Shown here in pieces: positions 25,047-34,404 of a DNA stretch of 38,658 nt (its first letter is position 1; every line of letters begins with the position of its first letter). The stretch spans positions 1-38,658 of the forward strand of contig JAJFMA010000065.1 in assembly GCA_021772415.1 (NCBI GenBank), given 5' to 3'. Source of the stretch: Chlamydiota bacterium. Its GTDB lineage: Bacteria > Chlamydiota > Chlamydiia > Chlamydiales > JAJFMA01. Under the pieces are notes generated by a model. The model ran no database searches. It saw nothing but the letters and a program-made list of their open reading frames with translations, and was not told the origin of the DNA. The position numbers were made by a program, and so were the translations under genes.

Positions 25047-25586
25047 ATGTCTCGAGTCGGAAAAAAGCCAATCACTGTCCCCAAGGGTGTGGACGTTATC
25101 GTCAAAGGCGGTACTGTCTCTGTTAAAGGACCCAAAGGATCACTTGAGCTCGAATTGCTAGATGCTGTTCAAGCTAAAGTGGAAGATGCCCAGGTTCTTG
25201 TTGAACTCGTTAGAGAAGGACGACGCCTCAACAGATGGCAAGGTCTCTTCCGCAGCTTGATCCAAAACATGGTCACTGGGGTTACCGAAGGCTTCCAAAA
25301 GCAGTTAGAATTGATCGGAGTTGGTTACCGCGCAGCTGTTAAGGGCAATAATCTTGACCTACAGCTCGGGTTTTCACATCCTACAGAAGTGCCGATTCCT
25401 GACGGAATCGCGATCAAAGTAGAGAAGAACATCATTACCGTTGAAGGTAGCGATAAGCAAAGCGTCGGTCAGTTCGCTGCAAGCGTACGTGCACTGCGCC
25501 CACCAGAACCCTACCAGGGTAAGGGCATTCGCTACGTTGGCGAGTACGTACGTAGAAAAGCCGGTAAGGCAGCAGCGAAGAAGTAA
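25047..25586 (+). CDS. rplF: 50S ribosomal protein L6
   Basis: A 179-aa protein near the GTPase-associated region. It starts SRVGKKPITVPKGVDV and includes VTVKGPKGSLE-like and GFQKQLELIGVGYRA segments, ending with EPYQGKGIRYVGEYVRRKAGKAA, the L6 C-terminal signature. AGGAGAT is upstream of the ATG. Confidence 0.98.
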   Translation: MSRVGKKPITVPKGVDVIVKGGTVSVKGPKGSLELELLDAVQAKVEDAQVLVELVREGRRLNRWQGLFRSLIQNMVTGVTEGFQKQLELIGVGYRAAVKGNNLDLQLGFSHPTEVPIPDGIAIKVEKNIITVEGSDKQSVGQFAASVRALRPPEPYQGKGIRYVGEYVRRKAGKAAAKK

Positions 25587-25617
25587 GCTCGCTGGATGAT
25601 TCGGGAAAAGGAAAACG

Positions 25618-25989
25618 ATGAATAGCAGACTAAAGAAAACAACTCTCGTCCGTAAAAAGCGTGCATGGCGAGTACGTAAGAAGATCCGCGGTACCGCGGA
25701 ACGACCTCGCTTGTCCGTTCATCGCAGCTTGAACCATCTTCAGGTACAGCTGATCGATGACGAAAATGGTAAGACCATCGCAGGTACAGCGACCTTTGCC
25801 AAGGACTTCCGCAACACGGAATTCAACAAGAAGAACAAAGCCTCAGCAGCAAAGCTAGGGGAGTTCATCGGCAAAGCGGCACAGGAAAAGAACATCACTG
25901 AAGTCGTGTTCGACCGCGGGTCCTGCAAATATCATGGTGTTATTGCCGAGCTTGCTAATGCTGCTCGCGCTAACGGTCTTAAATTTTAG
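25618..25989 (+). CDS. rplR: 50S ribosomal protein L18
   Basis: A 123-aa 5S rRNA-binding protein. It shows RVRKKIRGTAERPRLSVHRS at the N-terminus, AGTATFAKDFR in the middle and FDRGSCKYHGVIAELANAAR near the end. An AAAGGAAAA ribosome-binding site precedes the ATG. The stop is 10 nt before rpsE. Confidence 0.97.
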   Translation: MNSRLKKTTLVRKKRAWRVRKKIRGTAERPRLSVHRSLNHLQVQLIDDENGKTIAGTATFAKDFRNTEFNKKNKASAAKLGEFIGKAAQEKNITEVVFDRGSCKYHGVIAELANAARANGLKF

Positions 25990-25999
25990 GTGTAGCGGC

Positions 26000-26500
26000 A
26001 TGGCCAAGAATAGAGAAGGTTTCAAGCAGAGTTCTGAAGAGTCTGAACTCGAAGAAAAAGTACTGCACATCAACCGTTGTGCAAAAGTTGTTAAAGGTGG
26101 ACGGAAGTTCAGCTTTTCCGCTCTTATCCTTGTCGGCGACGGCAAAGGACGTGTAGGTTTCGGATTTGCTAAAGCTAACGAACTTACCGATGCGATTCGT
26201 AAAGGTGGCGAAGCCGCTCGCAAGAGCCTCGTTTCCTTCGCGACGGAAGGCACCACTATTCCCCACGAAATCGAAGTATGCTGGGACGGAGCACGCATTT
26301 TACTTAAGCCAGCTCCAAGAGGTTCTGGTGTCGTTGCTGGCTCTCAAGTACGTGCTGTGCTTGAAGCTGCAGGCATCAAAGATGTGATGGCGAAGAGCTT
26401 AGGCTCCAATAATCCCATCAATCAGGTGCGTGCAACCTTCAAAGCCCTAGAGCAACTTGTTTCTCGAGAGACAATACTCAAACGAAGAGGTGTCGCATGA
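26000..26500 (+). CDS. rpsE: 30S ribosomal protein S5
   Basis: A 166-aa protein involved in decoding accuracy and mRNA unwinding. It has VLHINRCAKVVKGGRKFSFS, VGDGKGRVGFGFAKANE and LGSNNPINQVRATFKAL. The start at 26000 (MAKNREGFKQ) is chosen because AGGTG precedes it; an upstream GTG-type frame from 25934 would lie inside rplR. No rpmD follows (L30 is also missing in Chlamydia). The stop overlaps the rplO start (ATGA). Confidence 0.97.
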   Translation: MAKNREGFKQSSEESELEEKVLHINRCAKVVKGGRKFSFSALILVGDGKGRVGFGFAKANELTDAIRKGGEAARKSLVSFATEGTTIPHEIEVCWDGARILLKPAPRGSGVVAGSQVRAVLEAAGIKDVMAKSLGSNNPINQVRATFKALEQLVSRETILKRRGVA

Positions 26501-26949
26501 GCAACTTACACACACTGAAAAATGCCTCACGCGGCAGACAATCTAAGCGCCGAGTAGGCCGAGGCGCAGGTAGCGGCTTGGGTAAGACTGCTGGTCGTGG
26601 ACAAAAAGGTGCCGGATCCCGTTCTGGCTACAAGCGCCGCCACACATACGAAGGTGGTCAGTTCCGACTGTTTATGAAGCTTCCAACACGCGGCTTCAGT
26701 AATGCCCGATTCCGTAAGGAATTTGAAGTGATAAACCTTGAGCAGGTAGAGCGCCTTTTTGAAGAGGGTGAAACCGTCAGCGAGCAGACTCTGCGCGATC
26801 GCGGCTTCATCAGTGGAAAGATCCACGGCGTTAAGCTACTGGCCAAAGGCGATCTCAACAAAAAAGTGACCATCGAGGTCCACCGCGCGTCCAAACAGGC
26901 GCAAGAGAAGATTTCTTCAAGCGGCAGCACACTGTCGTTGATAGCGTAG
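26497..26949 (+). CDS. rplO: 50S ribosomal protein L15
   Basis: A 150-aa protein that threads deep into the 50S core. The glycine- and arginine-rich N-terminus (KRRVGRGAGSGLGKTAGRGQ, then GAGSRSGYKRR) is typical, followed by the globular C-terminal half with INLEQVERLFEEG. It overlaps rpsE by four bases, implying translational coupling. Confidence 0.97.
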   Translation: MSNLHTLKNASRGRQSKRRVGRGAGSGLGKTAGRGQKGAGSRSGYKRRHTYEGGQFRLFMKLPTRGFSNARFRKEFEVINLEQVERLFEEGETVSEQTLRDRGFISGKIHGVKLLAKGDLNKKVTIEVHRASKQAQEKISSSGSTLSLIA

Positions 26950-26977
26950 AGCACCCACGATAACGCGAACGGAAGCA

Positions 26978-28348
26978 ATGATCGAAGCACTGAAGAGAAT
27001 TTACCAACTGCCTGAACTGCGGGCAAAGATCATGTTTACACTCATGATCCTTGTCGTCTGCCGTGTAGGCGGATTCGTACCCGTCCCTGGAATTAACGGA
27101 GAGCTCGCCGTGAGTTTCTTCCGTAGTCAGCTTGGTGGAGGACAGAATATCCTCCAGCTCGTAGACATCTTCAGTGGCGGTGCCTTCTCGAATATGACGG
27201 TTATTGCGCTAGGGATCATGCCCTATATCTCCGCACAGATCATTATGCAGCTGCTGACAGCTGTGTTTCCCGGACTCCAGCGTGAGATGCGTGAAAACCC
27301 TGAACAAGGGCGACGAAAAATGAATAAGATGTCGCGTATCGGCACACTTATTCTAGCGTTCATACAGTCGTCACTGTTTGCGCGCTTCGCTCTAAGCATG
27401 AACCAAGCGCGTCCAGGGATCGTCGCTAGCGACATCCTTCAGGTGCAGGCCTTCGGCATTCCCCTCCTATACTACGTGATCTTCATCTGCACCATGACCA
27501 CAGGTACAGTGATCTTGATGTGGCTTGGTGAGCAAATCACCGAACGCGGTATCGGTAATGGCATCAGTTTGATCATTACTTTGGGTATCGTTTCACAGCT
27601 GCCAACAGCACTCGGTCTCATCGTCGCCCAACTTAACCTCGACTCACAGATCGCTGGGCAAATGAATTTCGCTAGCGTACTCGCACTAATGGGCGTCTTT
27701 GTCTGCGTGACCTGGGGCACTATCATGGTGATTCAAGGCCACAGACGTATTCCCCTACAGTATGCTCGACGCGTTGTGGGCCGTAAAGAGGTGCAGGGCA
27801 GTAGCTCTTATATACCTCTTAAAATTAACTACGCCGGGGTTATTCCCGTGATCTTCGCGTCCGCTCTCCTCATGTTTCCCGCTACAATCGGGCAGTTCAT
27901 GGGAATGGACAGCTGGATAGGTCAAATCGCGTCGTTCCTATCGCCACCAAGCAAGGCACACCTGGTCTTCTATGTGACACTCATCATCGCATTCACATAC
28001 TTCTGGACTGCGACACAGTTCAATCCAGACCAGATCGCCTCTGACATGAAACGTAACGGTGCATTCATCCCAGGGATCCGACAGGGCAAGCCCACTCAGG
28101 AATACCTAGAAAGCACGATGAACCGCATCACGCTTTTCGGCGCTGTATCGCTGGCACTCATAGCGATAACGCCCAATATTATCGGTCAGATTATGGGTGT
28201 CCCACCCACCATTAGTTACTTTTTTGGGGGCACCTCGCTCCTCATTATGGTCGGTGTGGTGCTAGATACCCTTAAGCAGGTTGAATCCCACCTACTGACC
28301 AAACGCTACGAAGGGTTTATGAAGCGAGGTAGAGCACGTGGCCGCTAA
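26978..28348 (+). CDS. secY: Protein translocase subunit SecY
   Basis: Channel subunit of the Sec translocon in the inner membrane. The 456-aa protein has ten predicted TM segments, with the early RVGGFVPVPGINGE, the GGAFSNMTVIALGIMPYISAQIIMQ-region (plug and TM2) and the cytosolic loop GHRRIPLQYARRVVGRK before TM7. The last TM is followed by KRYEGFMKRGR. Adjacent adk, map, infA and rpmJ genes common elsewhere are absent, as in Chlamydia. Confidence 0.98.
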   Translation: MIEALKRIYQLPELRAKIMFTLMILVVCRVGGFVPVPGINGELAVSFFRSQLGGGQNILQLVDIFSGGAFSNMTVIALGIMPYISAQIIMQLLTAVFPGLQREMRENPEQGRRKMNKMSRIGTLILAFIQSSLFARFALSMNQARPGIVASDILQVQAFGIPLLYYVIFICTMTTGTVILMWLGEQITERGIGNGISLIITLGIVSQLPTALGLIVAQLNLDSQIAGQMNFASVLALMGVFVCVTWGTIMVIQGHRRIPLQYARRVVGRKEVQGSSSYIPLKINYAGVIPVIFASALLMFPATIGQFMGMDSWIGQIASFLSPPSKAHLVFYVTLIIAFTYFWTATQFNPDQIASDMKRNGAFIPGIRQGKPTQEYLESTMNRITLFGAVSLALIAITPNIIGQIMGVPPTISYFFGGTSLLIMVGVVLDTLKQVESHLLTKRYEGFMKRGRARGR

Positions 28349-28451
28349 AGGACAAAGAACCAGCGTCCCTGGTATAAAGTCTTTGAACCTAAGTAGCTAT
28401 TGTGATAACATTCTTGCATTGCGAGAGAATAAGGCTAGGAGTTTTTAGAAC

Positions 28452-28820
28452 ATGCCCAGAGTGATTGGTGTTGACATCCCAGACAATAAACGACTGGAGA
28501 TCAGCCTCACATACATCTATGGCGTCGGAAACACACTTTCCGCCGAAATCATCGCCAAATTGGGACTCGACCCAGGCATGAAGGCGCGTGCGCTCACCGA
28601 AAGCGATATCGCACGCCTCAATCAAACTCTCACGTCAGAGTATGTGGTTGAAGGTGACCTACGCCGTGATGTTCAAAATAATATCAAACGTCTGATTGCA
28701 ATTCACTCGTACCGAGGATTGCGTCACCGTACCGGATTACCTGTCAGAGGTCAGCGCACGAGCACTAACGCTCGCACTCGCAAAGGCCGCAAGAAGACGG
28801 TAGCCAGAAAGAAAAAGTAA
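28452..28820 (+). CDS. rpsM: 30S ribosomal protein S13
   Basis: A 122-aa protein at the top of the 30S head. It begins [21 protein letters not shown] and includes [35 protein letters not shown]-type signature near the end (best seen at [20 protein letters not shown]). A 103-nt gap after secY has no gene; GGAGTTTTT provides the ribosome-binding site. Confidence 0.98.
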   Translation: MPRVIGVDIPDNKRLEISLTYIYGVGNTLSAEIIAKLGLDPGMKARALTESDIARLNQTLTSEYVVEGDLRRDVQNNIKRLIAIHSYRGLRHRTGLPVRGQRTSTNARTRKGRKKTVARKKK

Positions 28821-28843
28821 GAGCTTAACGAGGAGTATCCGTC

Positions 28844-29248
28844 TTGGCAAAGCAGATGGCAAATAAGAAAGGCGGCAAGACCAGGAAGAAGACGACAAGA
28901 CACGTCTCCTCCGGCATTGCGCACGTGACTGCGACATTCAACAATACGGTCATTACCGTCACCGATCCCGCAGGAAATGTGATTGCATGGTCCTCAGCAG
29001 GTACCGCAGGCTATTCGGGATCTCGAAAGTCTTCGGCTTTCGCTGCTACCGTTGCTGCCCAGCAGGTGGCACGTACCGCACAGAACTTCGGCATGAAAGA
29101 GCTCGAAGTAAATTTACGCGGCCCAGGTGCAGGGCGTGAGTCCGCAGTACGCGGCTTGCAAAGTGCTGGCTTACTAGTTACGATTATTAGGGACAGAACA
29201 CCTGTTCCTCACAACGGCTGCCGCCCACGTAAGCGCAGACGCGCCTAG
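28844..29248 (+). CDS. rpsK: 30S ribosomal protein S11
   Basis: A 134-aa protein of the 30S platform that contacts the mRNA exit. It shows [34 protein letters not shown] and the end block [18 protein letters not shown]. The start is TTG at 28844 with GAGGAG nine bases before; an in-frame ATG at 28856 would remove four residues. Confidence 0.97.
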   Translation: MAKQMANKKGGKTRKKTTRHVSSGIAHVTATFNNTVITVTDPAGNVIAWSSAGTAGYSGSRKSSAFAATVAAQQVARTAQNFGMKELEVNLRGPGAGRESAVRGLQSAGLLVTIIRDRTPVPHNGCRPRKRRRA

Positions 29249-29296
29249 ATATTGGTTTGTGGTGAATAAATTCCTTAGTTCCGCAGGAGTTGCTAA

Positions 29297-30415
29297 ATGG
29301 CTGTAAAGTACGGCAAGTTCGAAATGCCTTCTAAAATCGTCCTCGACGAAGACACACTGACGCCTACGTTCGCGCGCTTCATCGCAGAACCTTTCGAAAG
29401 AGGGTTTGGACATACGGTTGGTAATAGCCTCCGTCGCATTATGCTGGGCTCACTAGAAGCCCCCGCAATTGTATCCGTACGTATCGAAGGGATACCCCAC
29501 GAATACATGGGTGTCGAAGGAATCATTGAGGACATGACTAACGTCATCCTCAACTTCAAGTGCGCGTTGTTGCGACGCCTACCTACCGATGAAGAACTCA
29601 ACTCCCGTGATGTCAGAATTCTGACGACAGTACTCGAAATCACACAAGAAGATCTCGATGACAACAAAGGCCAGGTGATTGTCACGCTCGGTGATGTTGT
29701 TGAAAACGCCTACTTCGAAGTGATTAACCCCAAATTACACCTATTTACTGTCACCAAGCCCATGCGACGTCAGGTGGATCTTAAGGTCATGGTAGGTCGC
29801 GGATACGTTCCCGCCGAACGTATAGAACTACACGATCGTGTCGCCGAGGAAATCCTTATCGACGCAGCCTTCTCGCCTGTGCGACTCGTTAGCTACGCAG
29901 TAGAGAACACACGTGTTGGCCAAGACACCGATTTTGATAAACTCGTCATCGATGTAGTCACCGACGGAAGAGTTAGCCCCGTTGAGGCTCTCTCCTTCGC
30001 CGCCCAGATTGGTATTCGACACTACGCTGCATTCAATCAACTTAAAGAACATCTCATCGCTTTCGATGAAGGCGACTCCTCAGGGAATCGCGATCATGAC
30101 GAAATGATGGAAAAACTCGCTCTTCGAATTGATGAAATCGAACTTTCAGTGCGCTCCGCTAATTGCCTCGCTGGCGCTAGCATCGAGACCATTGCCGAGC
30201 TCGTCTCTATTCCTGAGCGAAAAATGTTAGAATTCAGAAACTTCGGTAAGAAGTCTCTTAATGAAATACGTGCCAAGCTCTCCGAAATGGGCCTTTCCCT
30301 GGGCATGGACCTCTCGCGTTTCGGCATTACATGTGACAATGTCAAAGACAAGATTCGCGAGTACCAAGAAACTAGGGCGGAAGCTGCTGAAGCCACGATT
30401 ATAGAAGACGTATAA
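29297..30415 (+). CDS. rpoA: DNA-directed RNA polymerase subunit alpha
   Basis: A 372-aa alpha subunit, longer than the E. coli protein (329 aa). The N-terminal dimerisation domain has FIAEPFERGFGHTVGNSLRR, and the C-terminal domain has RSANCLAGASIETIAELV and FGKKSLNEIRAKLSEMGLSL, the promoter UP-element and activator contact surface. A Lys-poor acidic tail ends the protein. GCAGGAGTTG precedes the ATG. Confidence 0.98.
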   Translation: MAVKYGKFEMPSKIVLDEDTLTPTFARFIAEPFERGFGHTVGNSLRRIMLGSLEAPAIVSVRIEGIPHEYMGVEGIIEDMTNVILNFKCALLRRLPTDEELNSRDVRILTTVLEITQEDLDDNKGQVIVTLGDVVENAYFEVINPKLHLFTVTKPMRRQVDLKVMVGRGYVPAERIELHDRVAEEILIDAAFSPVRLVSYAVENTRVGQDTDFDKLVIDVVTDGRVSPVEALSFAAQIGIRHYAAFNQLKEHLIAFDEGDSSGNRDHDEMMEKLALRIDEIELSVRSANCLAGASIETIAELVSIPERKMLEFRNFGKKSLNEIRAKLSEMGLSLGMDLSRFGITCDNVKDKIREYQETRAEAAEATIIEDV

Positions 30416-30426
30416 GGTAGATCCCT

Positions 30427-30855
30427 ATGAGACATCGCAAAAGAAGCTGTAAGCTCAATCGTAACACCTCCCATAGAAGATGCATGTTCGCTAATATGCT
30501 CAAGGCACTCATCACTAATGGGCGGATAGAAACAACTGTCGCAAAGGCCAAAGAACTGCGCCGCTATGCTGACAACATGATTACTCTTGCCAAAGCCGAC
30601 ACACTCGCTAGTCGACGTCGTGCAATTGCAAAGCTCATGGTACGTTACAATTCATTGACTCCCAAAGAAGAACGTAGTGCCCGTAACGGAGACACTAGCG
30701 CTTACAACGACGATCGTAGGCTGATCAATACGCTGTTCGGCGAACTCGGTCCTCGCTTCCGCGGTCGTGATGGAGGCTACACACGAATCGTGCGCACAAG
30801 CACACGCGTCGGGGATAACGCCTCATTGTGTGTAATCGAATTCTTGGGTGAGTAA
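30427..30855 (+). CDS. rplQ: 50S ribosomal protein L17
   Basis: A 142-aa protein near the exit tunnel. It starts [20 protein letters not shown] and has [22 protein letters not shown]; the end block [25 protein letters not shown] is standard. It closes the superoperon. As in Chlamydia, rpsD is not present between rpsK and rpoA. Confidence 0.98.
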   Translation: MRHRKRSCKLNRNTSHRRCMFANMLKALITNGRIETTVAKAKELRRYADNMITLAKADTLASRRRAIAKLMVRYNSLTPKEERSARNGDTSAYNDDRRLINTLFGELGPRFRGRDGGYTRIVRTSTRVGDNASLCVIEFLGE

Positions 30856-30891
30856 TCCCTGGCTCGGTTGTTGATGTTTAGATGGCTGAGC

Positions 30892-30911
30892 CTCACTCCC
30901 TTAGGGGTGAG
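30892..30911 (+). terminator. Possible end-of-operon hairpin after rplQ
   Basis: An eight-pair stem (CTCACTCC with GGGGTGAG, one G-U pair) around a four-base loop lies 37 nt after the rplQ stop. No T-run directly follows, so intrinsic termination is uncertain. Confidence 0.35.
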
Positions 30912-30983
30912 ATTCACCGTGCTCTTCTAAGATTCTTTACATGGCGCCTGCCGTCCATTATGATGTCAATACACATGCCGCTC

Positions 30984-31094
30984 TGGTGAGTAACAAGCTT
31001 AACTAGCCGTTACTCACCACCTAAAATAGGGTTGGCTTCCATTGCAGGCTACCGAATAGCAGGCAAGTGTGTAAGACTCAGTTGCTTGGAAGCC
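30984..31094 (+). promoter_or_regulatory. Structured leader upstream of gapA
   Basis: Two symmetric elements precede gapA. An 11-bp perfect hairpin pairs TGGTGAGTAAC (30984-30994) with GTTACTCACCA (31009-31019). An 8-bp pair GGCTTCCA (31034-31041) with TGGAAGCC (31087-31094) encloses 45 nt and ends 25 nt before the ATG. They could be operator sites or a 5' leader structure; no known riboswitch class is recognised. Confidence 0.4.
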
Positions 31095-31116
31095 GCTCAC
31101 AACCAGGGAAATATGA

Positions 31117-32145
<1,029 letters not shown>

Positions 32146-32172
32146 GATGACACAAGAATAGGGCCGCAGGAC

Positions 32173-32199
32173 GTGGCTCGCCATTAGATTGCGAGCCAC
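32173..32199 (+). terminator. Hairpin downstream of gapA
   Basis: A 9-bp perfect stem GTGGCTCGC (32173-32181) with GCGAGCCAC (32191-32199) lies 27 nt after the gapA stop. An A-rich rather than T-rich tail follows, so it may be a processing or stability element instead of a true terminator. Confidence 0.45.
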
Positions 32200-32225
32200 A
32201 ACATAACGAAAACGAGGAAAGTTTG

Positions 32226-32537
32226 GTGCAAGCACCGGCACGCAGCCTACGCCGAAACGCTACGTTAGCTAAGGCACGTGCCGCCACGAGGAAGCCCATG
32301 GTAACAGTGAACATACTGCCAAGGAGATCTAAAATCCTCCTTAAGCGTCAATTTCAGGCTAACTACAGAGGCTCCTCCCACGCCCATGCTTTCACAGAAA
32401 TGAAGGATGGAACCAACTCGTGGATTTTACAAGAGAACCTATCATCGAGTCGATCGTCACCCCACGCGAGGGGTTTAAACTGGTTGTTAGAAGCAGCAAA
32501 GGAGTCGCTCAAGACGAATACTTTATTGATTCTGTAG
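32226..32537 (+). CDS. Possible small basic protein overlapping the next gene
   Basis: An open frame of 103 codons starting at GTG (32226), or TTG three bases earlier, has a good Shine-Dalgarno sequence (GAGGAAAG) and a basic N-terminus (SLRRNATLAKARAATRK). Its last 118 bases overlap the following gene in another frame, where that gene's coding signal is better. It resembles no family I know. It may be a short real peptide or just an open stretch of the leader. Confidence 0.25.
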   Translation: MQAPARSLRRNATLAKARAATRKPMVTVNILPRRSKILLKRQFQANYRGSSHAHAFTEMKDGTNSWILQENLSSSRSSPHARGLNWLLEAAKESLKTNTLLIL

Positions 32538-33358
32538 AGATCGTTTCTTTCGGAAACGTGCTCTTTTTCCGATCGAGAGAGCGCCCAAAATGCTTCATGG
32601 TACCCGTAAGCGATTACGAAATCCTTGAAGTGCGTGAAGCGCGCATGGTCCTAAAAAATGTCGGAGCCGACCGCAGCACCATTAAAATTGGTGGAGGACG
32701 CGCCCCCAAGGAAAAGGACAGCCGTTCTAAGAGCGACCGAGAAGAGACAGTCGCACCGAAAACTCCCGCTGACGGTAAACCCGAGAAGAAGCGTGAACGC
32801 CGCCGACACAGCCGTCGACGTCGTGGGCGTGATGATCGTGAAGTTGCCAAAGAAGAGGGAGATACTTCAACAGACAGCGTTGACAAGCCAAAGGCACCTC
32901 CCCATGAAAGGGTCGAGCTTCCGGCTCCATCAGGAAAAGACGCAAATCAAGATGCTGAGAAAGTGGTGACAGCCATTCTGCCGCCACCAAGTCGCCTGAT
33001 CTCTCAGACAATTGACAGGTACCGTGAAGATGAACAATTCAAAGGGGTCTTCCAAGAACTGCCCCCCACGGATGTCGCATCGGATTCGGACATCCAAGCC
33101 GAGCTTAAAGCACCTGGGAAGGACGAAAAGGCTAGCGCCCCACGCAGTCGCCGGCCAAGAACGCCACGCGCTGATGCACCTCAACTTATTGAGGCGCCTT
33201 CGAAATTGGCAGTGCCTCCACCTCCTCCACCAATCGAGGAAAGCGCTGCAGCGCCGGTTAATGAGCCAGCCACGGAAAAAGCTCCGGAATCCGTACCCGA
33301 GCCTGCTAAAGCAGCTCCTGAAGCGGAAAACCACCCTGCTGGCGAAGAAGTTCACTAG
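32420..33358 (+). CDS. Chlamydial conserved hypothetical (probable CT504 counterpart)
   Basis: A 312-aa protein with a compact N-terminal domain (about 1-90: EPIIESIVTPREGFKLVVRS, then YFIDSVEIVSFGNVLFFRSR), probably beta-rich. A long low-complexity tail follows: a basic patch KKRERRRHSRRRRGRDDRE (about 122-140), then Pro-, Ala- and Glu-rich sequence to the end. It starts with GTG at 32420 after AAGGATGGAA. Position next to gapA matches CT504 in C. trachomatis, a conserved hypothetical. The basic patch suggests nucleic-acid binding; this is inference. The tail would be disordered. Confidence 0.8.
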   Translation: MDFTREPIIESIVTPREGFKLVVRSSKGVAQDEYFIDSVEIVSFGNVLFFRSRERPKCFMVPVSDYEILEVREARMVLKNVGADRSTIKIGGGRAPKEKDSRSKSDREETVAPKTPADGKPEKKRERRRHSRRRRGRDDREVAKEEGDTSTDSVDKPKAPPHERVELPAPSGKDANQDAEKVVTAILPPPSRLISQTIDRYREDEQFKGVFQELPPTDVASDSDIQAELKAPGKDEKASAPRSRRPRTPRADAPQLIEAPSKLAVPPPPPPIEESAAAPVNEPATEKAPESVPEPAKAAPEAENHPAGEEVH

Positions 33359-33369
33359 GAAAAGTCACA

Positions 33370-33402
33370 AAAAGACCTCGGATTCTATCCGAGGTCTTTT
33401 TC
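33370..33402. terminator. Bidirectional Rho-independent terminator
   Basis: AAAAAGACCTCGGA pairs perfectly with TCCGAGGTCTTTTT around a TTCTA loop, giving a 14-bp stem with A- and T-runs on the two sides. It lies between the convergent 312-aa and 220-aa genes and can end both transcripts. Confidence 0.92.
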
Positions 33403-33410
33403 TCTATTTA

Positions 33411-34073
33411 TTAGCTCTCAGAACCCTCAACCATCGCTTCCCACTTCGCCATGTTGGCTTCTACCCAGTCTGCGAGCTCTTCCGGAGCGCACTCCTCATA
33501 CCATTGAAGACGCTGCATGTCGGTATGGCCTGTGCCTTCCCGTTGTGCTAAGTAGTCCTCAAAATCGGCCCAAGCTCCTAGTGTGCAGTCATCGTCCTCG
33601 CACACGATGGCAAACAACTCAGCAAACTCATCCCATTCAGCTGGCCACCAGCCGCCGTCGACGCACTCTTCAGCAATTTCGTGAGCCTTGCTCGTGGTGC
33701 TGTAGTCCATTAATTCGACGCCTTTTGCGAATTCATCCGTGTCGAAGTCGCACTTAAGCATCAGGAACAGATCTATATATTCTGCTTGTGCCAGACTGGC
33801 CAACTCATACAGAAGAGCCGCCGGCTTGTGCTCGCAAGTGGGTGTGATGAGAATGCGACGAGAGCCCACAATAAGCGCAGCACCCGTCGCGCAGCTCTCT
33901 TCATCGCCTTCCTCCACACTGAATGCACCTGCGCTCTCAATTAAACCCCAGTAGTCTCGCGCTAAGGGACAGCGAAAGAACTCTTCCTTGACGTTTTCAA
34001 TGAAGCTAGGCTCGGATCCAAAGGATAGCGCGCTAGTCAAGATTAGTAATGATGTTGCCGCGTATTTAAGCAT
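33411..34073 (-). CDS. Secreted, cysteine-rich acidic protein, function unknown
   Basis: A 220-aa protein with a signal peptide (MLKYAATSLLILTSALSFGS). The mature part is very acidic and carries eight cysteines (in FRCPLA, ESCATG, PTCEHK, LKCDFD, EECVDG, VCEDDDC, EECAPEE), suggesting disulphides outside the cytoplasm, plus many Trp. I do not recognise a family. AGGTGA lies upstream of the ATG. The region before it is strongly AT-rich with several TATAAT-like boxes, so it probably has its own promoter. Chlamydial envelopes depend on disulphide cross-linked proteins, so an envelope or periplasmic role is possible, but only as speculation. Confidence 0.75.
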   Translation of the reverse strand: MLKYAATSLLILTSALSFGSEPSFIENVKEEFFRCPLARDYWGLIESAGAFSVEEGDEESCATGAALIVGSRRILITPTCEHKPAALLYELASLAQAEYIDLFLMLKCDFDTDEFAKGVELMDYSTTSKAHEIAEECVDGGWWPAEWDEFAELFAIVCEDDDCTLGAWADFEDYLAQREGTGHTDMQRLQWYEECAPEELADWVEANMAKWEAMVEGSES

Positions 34074-34404
34074 GGTTCACCTGATTATAATGTAATTACT
34101 ATAAAATTATAATTTATTTTCGATTTAAATGAAATATTTATTTTGTGATTGAGGATTCGGGAGACGATACTAAATCACTAGAATCGTTCGCTTCTCCAAA
34201 CGAAATTTAAAGAAGGAATTTTACTTAACCGGTGAGGCCACAGGGCAGGGAGTAAAATAATCACACTTTTTGGTCTAGACATTGGGGACCACTATAACCA
34301 CTATACTCTTTCTTTGCGCCTTAGCGTCTTTGCTTAGCTGCGCTGGCTACGCCTTTGCGTTAAAATTCTTATCCGAGACCGTGGCATGATAACGGCCGAC
34401 GTCC
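34074..34404. other. AT-rich spacer and CTTTGCG-type repeat
   Basis: No gene. 34074-34170 is AT-rich and probably contains the promoter of the secreted protein. 34311-34364 is a degenerate array of CTTTGCG/CTTAGCG/CTACGCC units ending GCCTTTGCGTTAAA; similar arrays occur in intergenic DNA of many environmental bacteria, by my recollection. Confidence 0.5.

Noticed and set aside
28349-28451. Possible rpmJ or infA gene between secY and rpsM.
   Set aside because: The 103-nt gap contains no open frame encoding L36 or IF-1 motifs.
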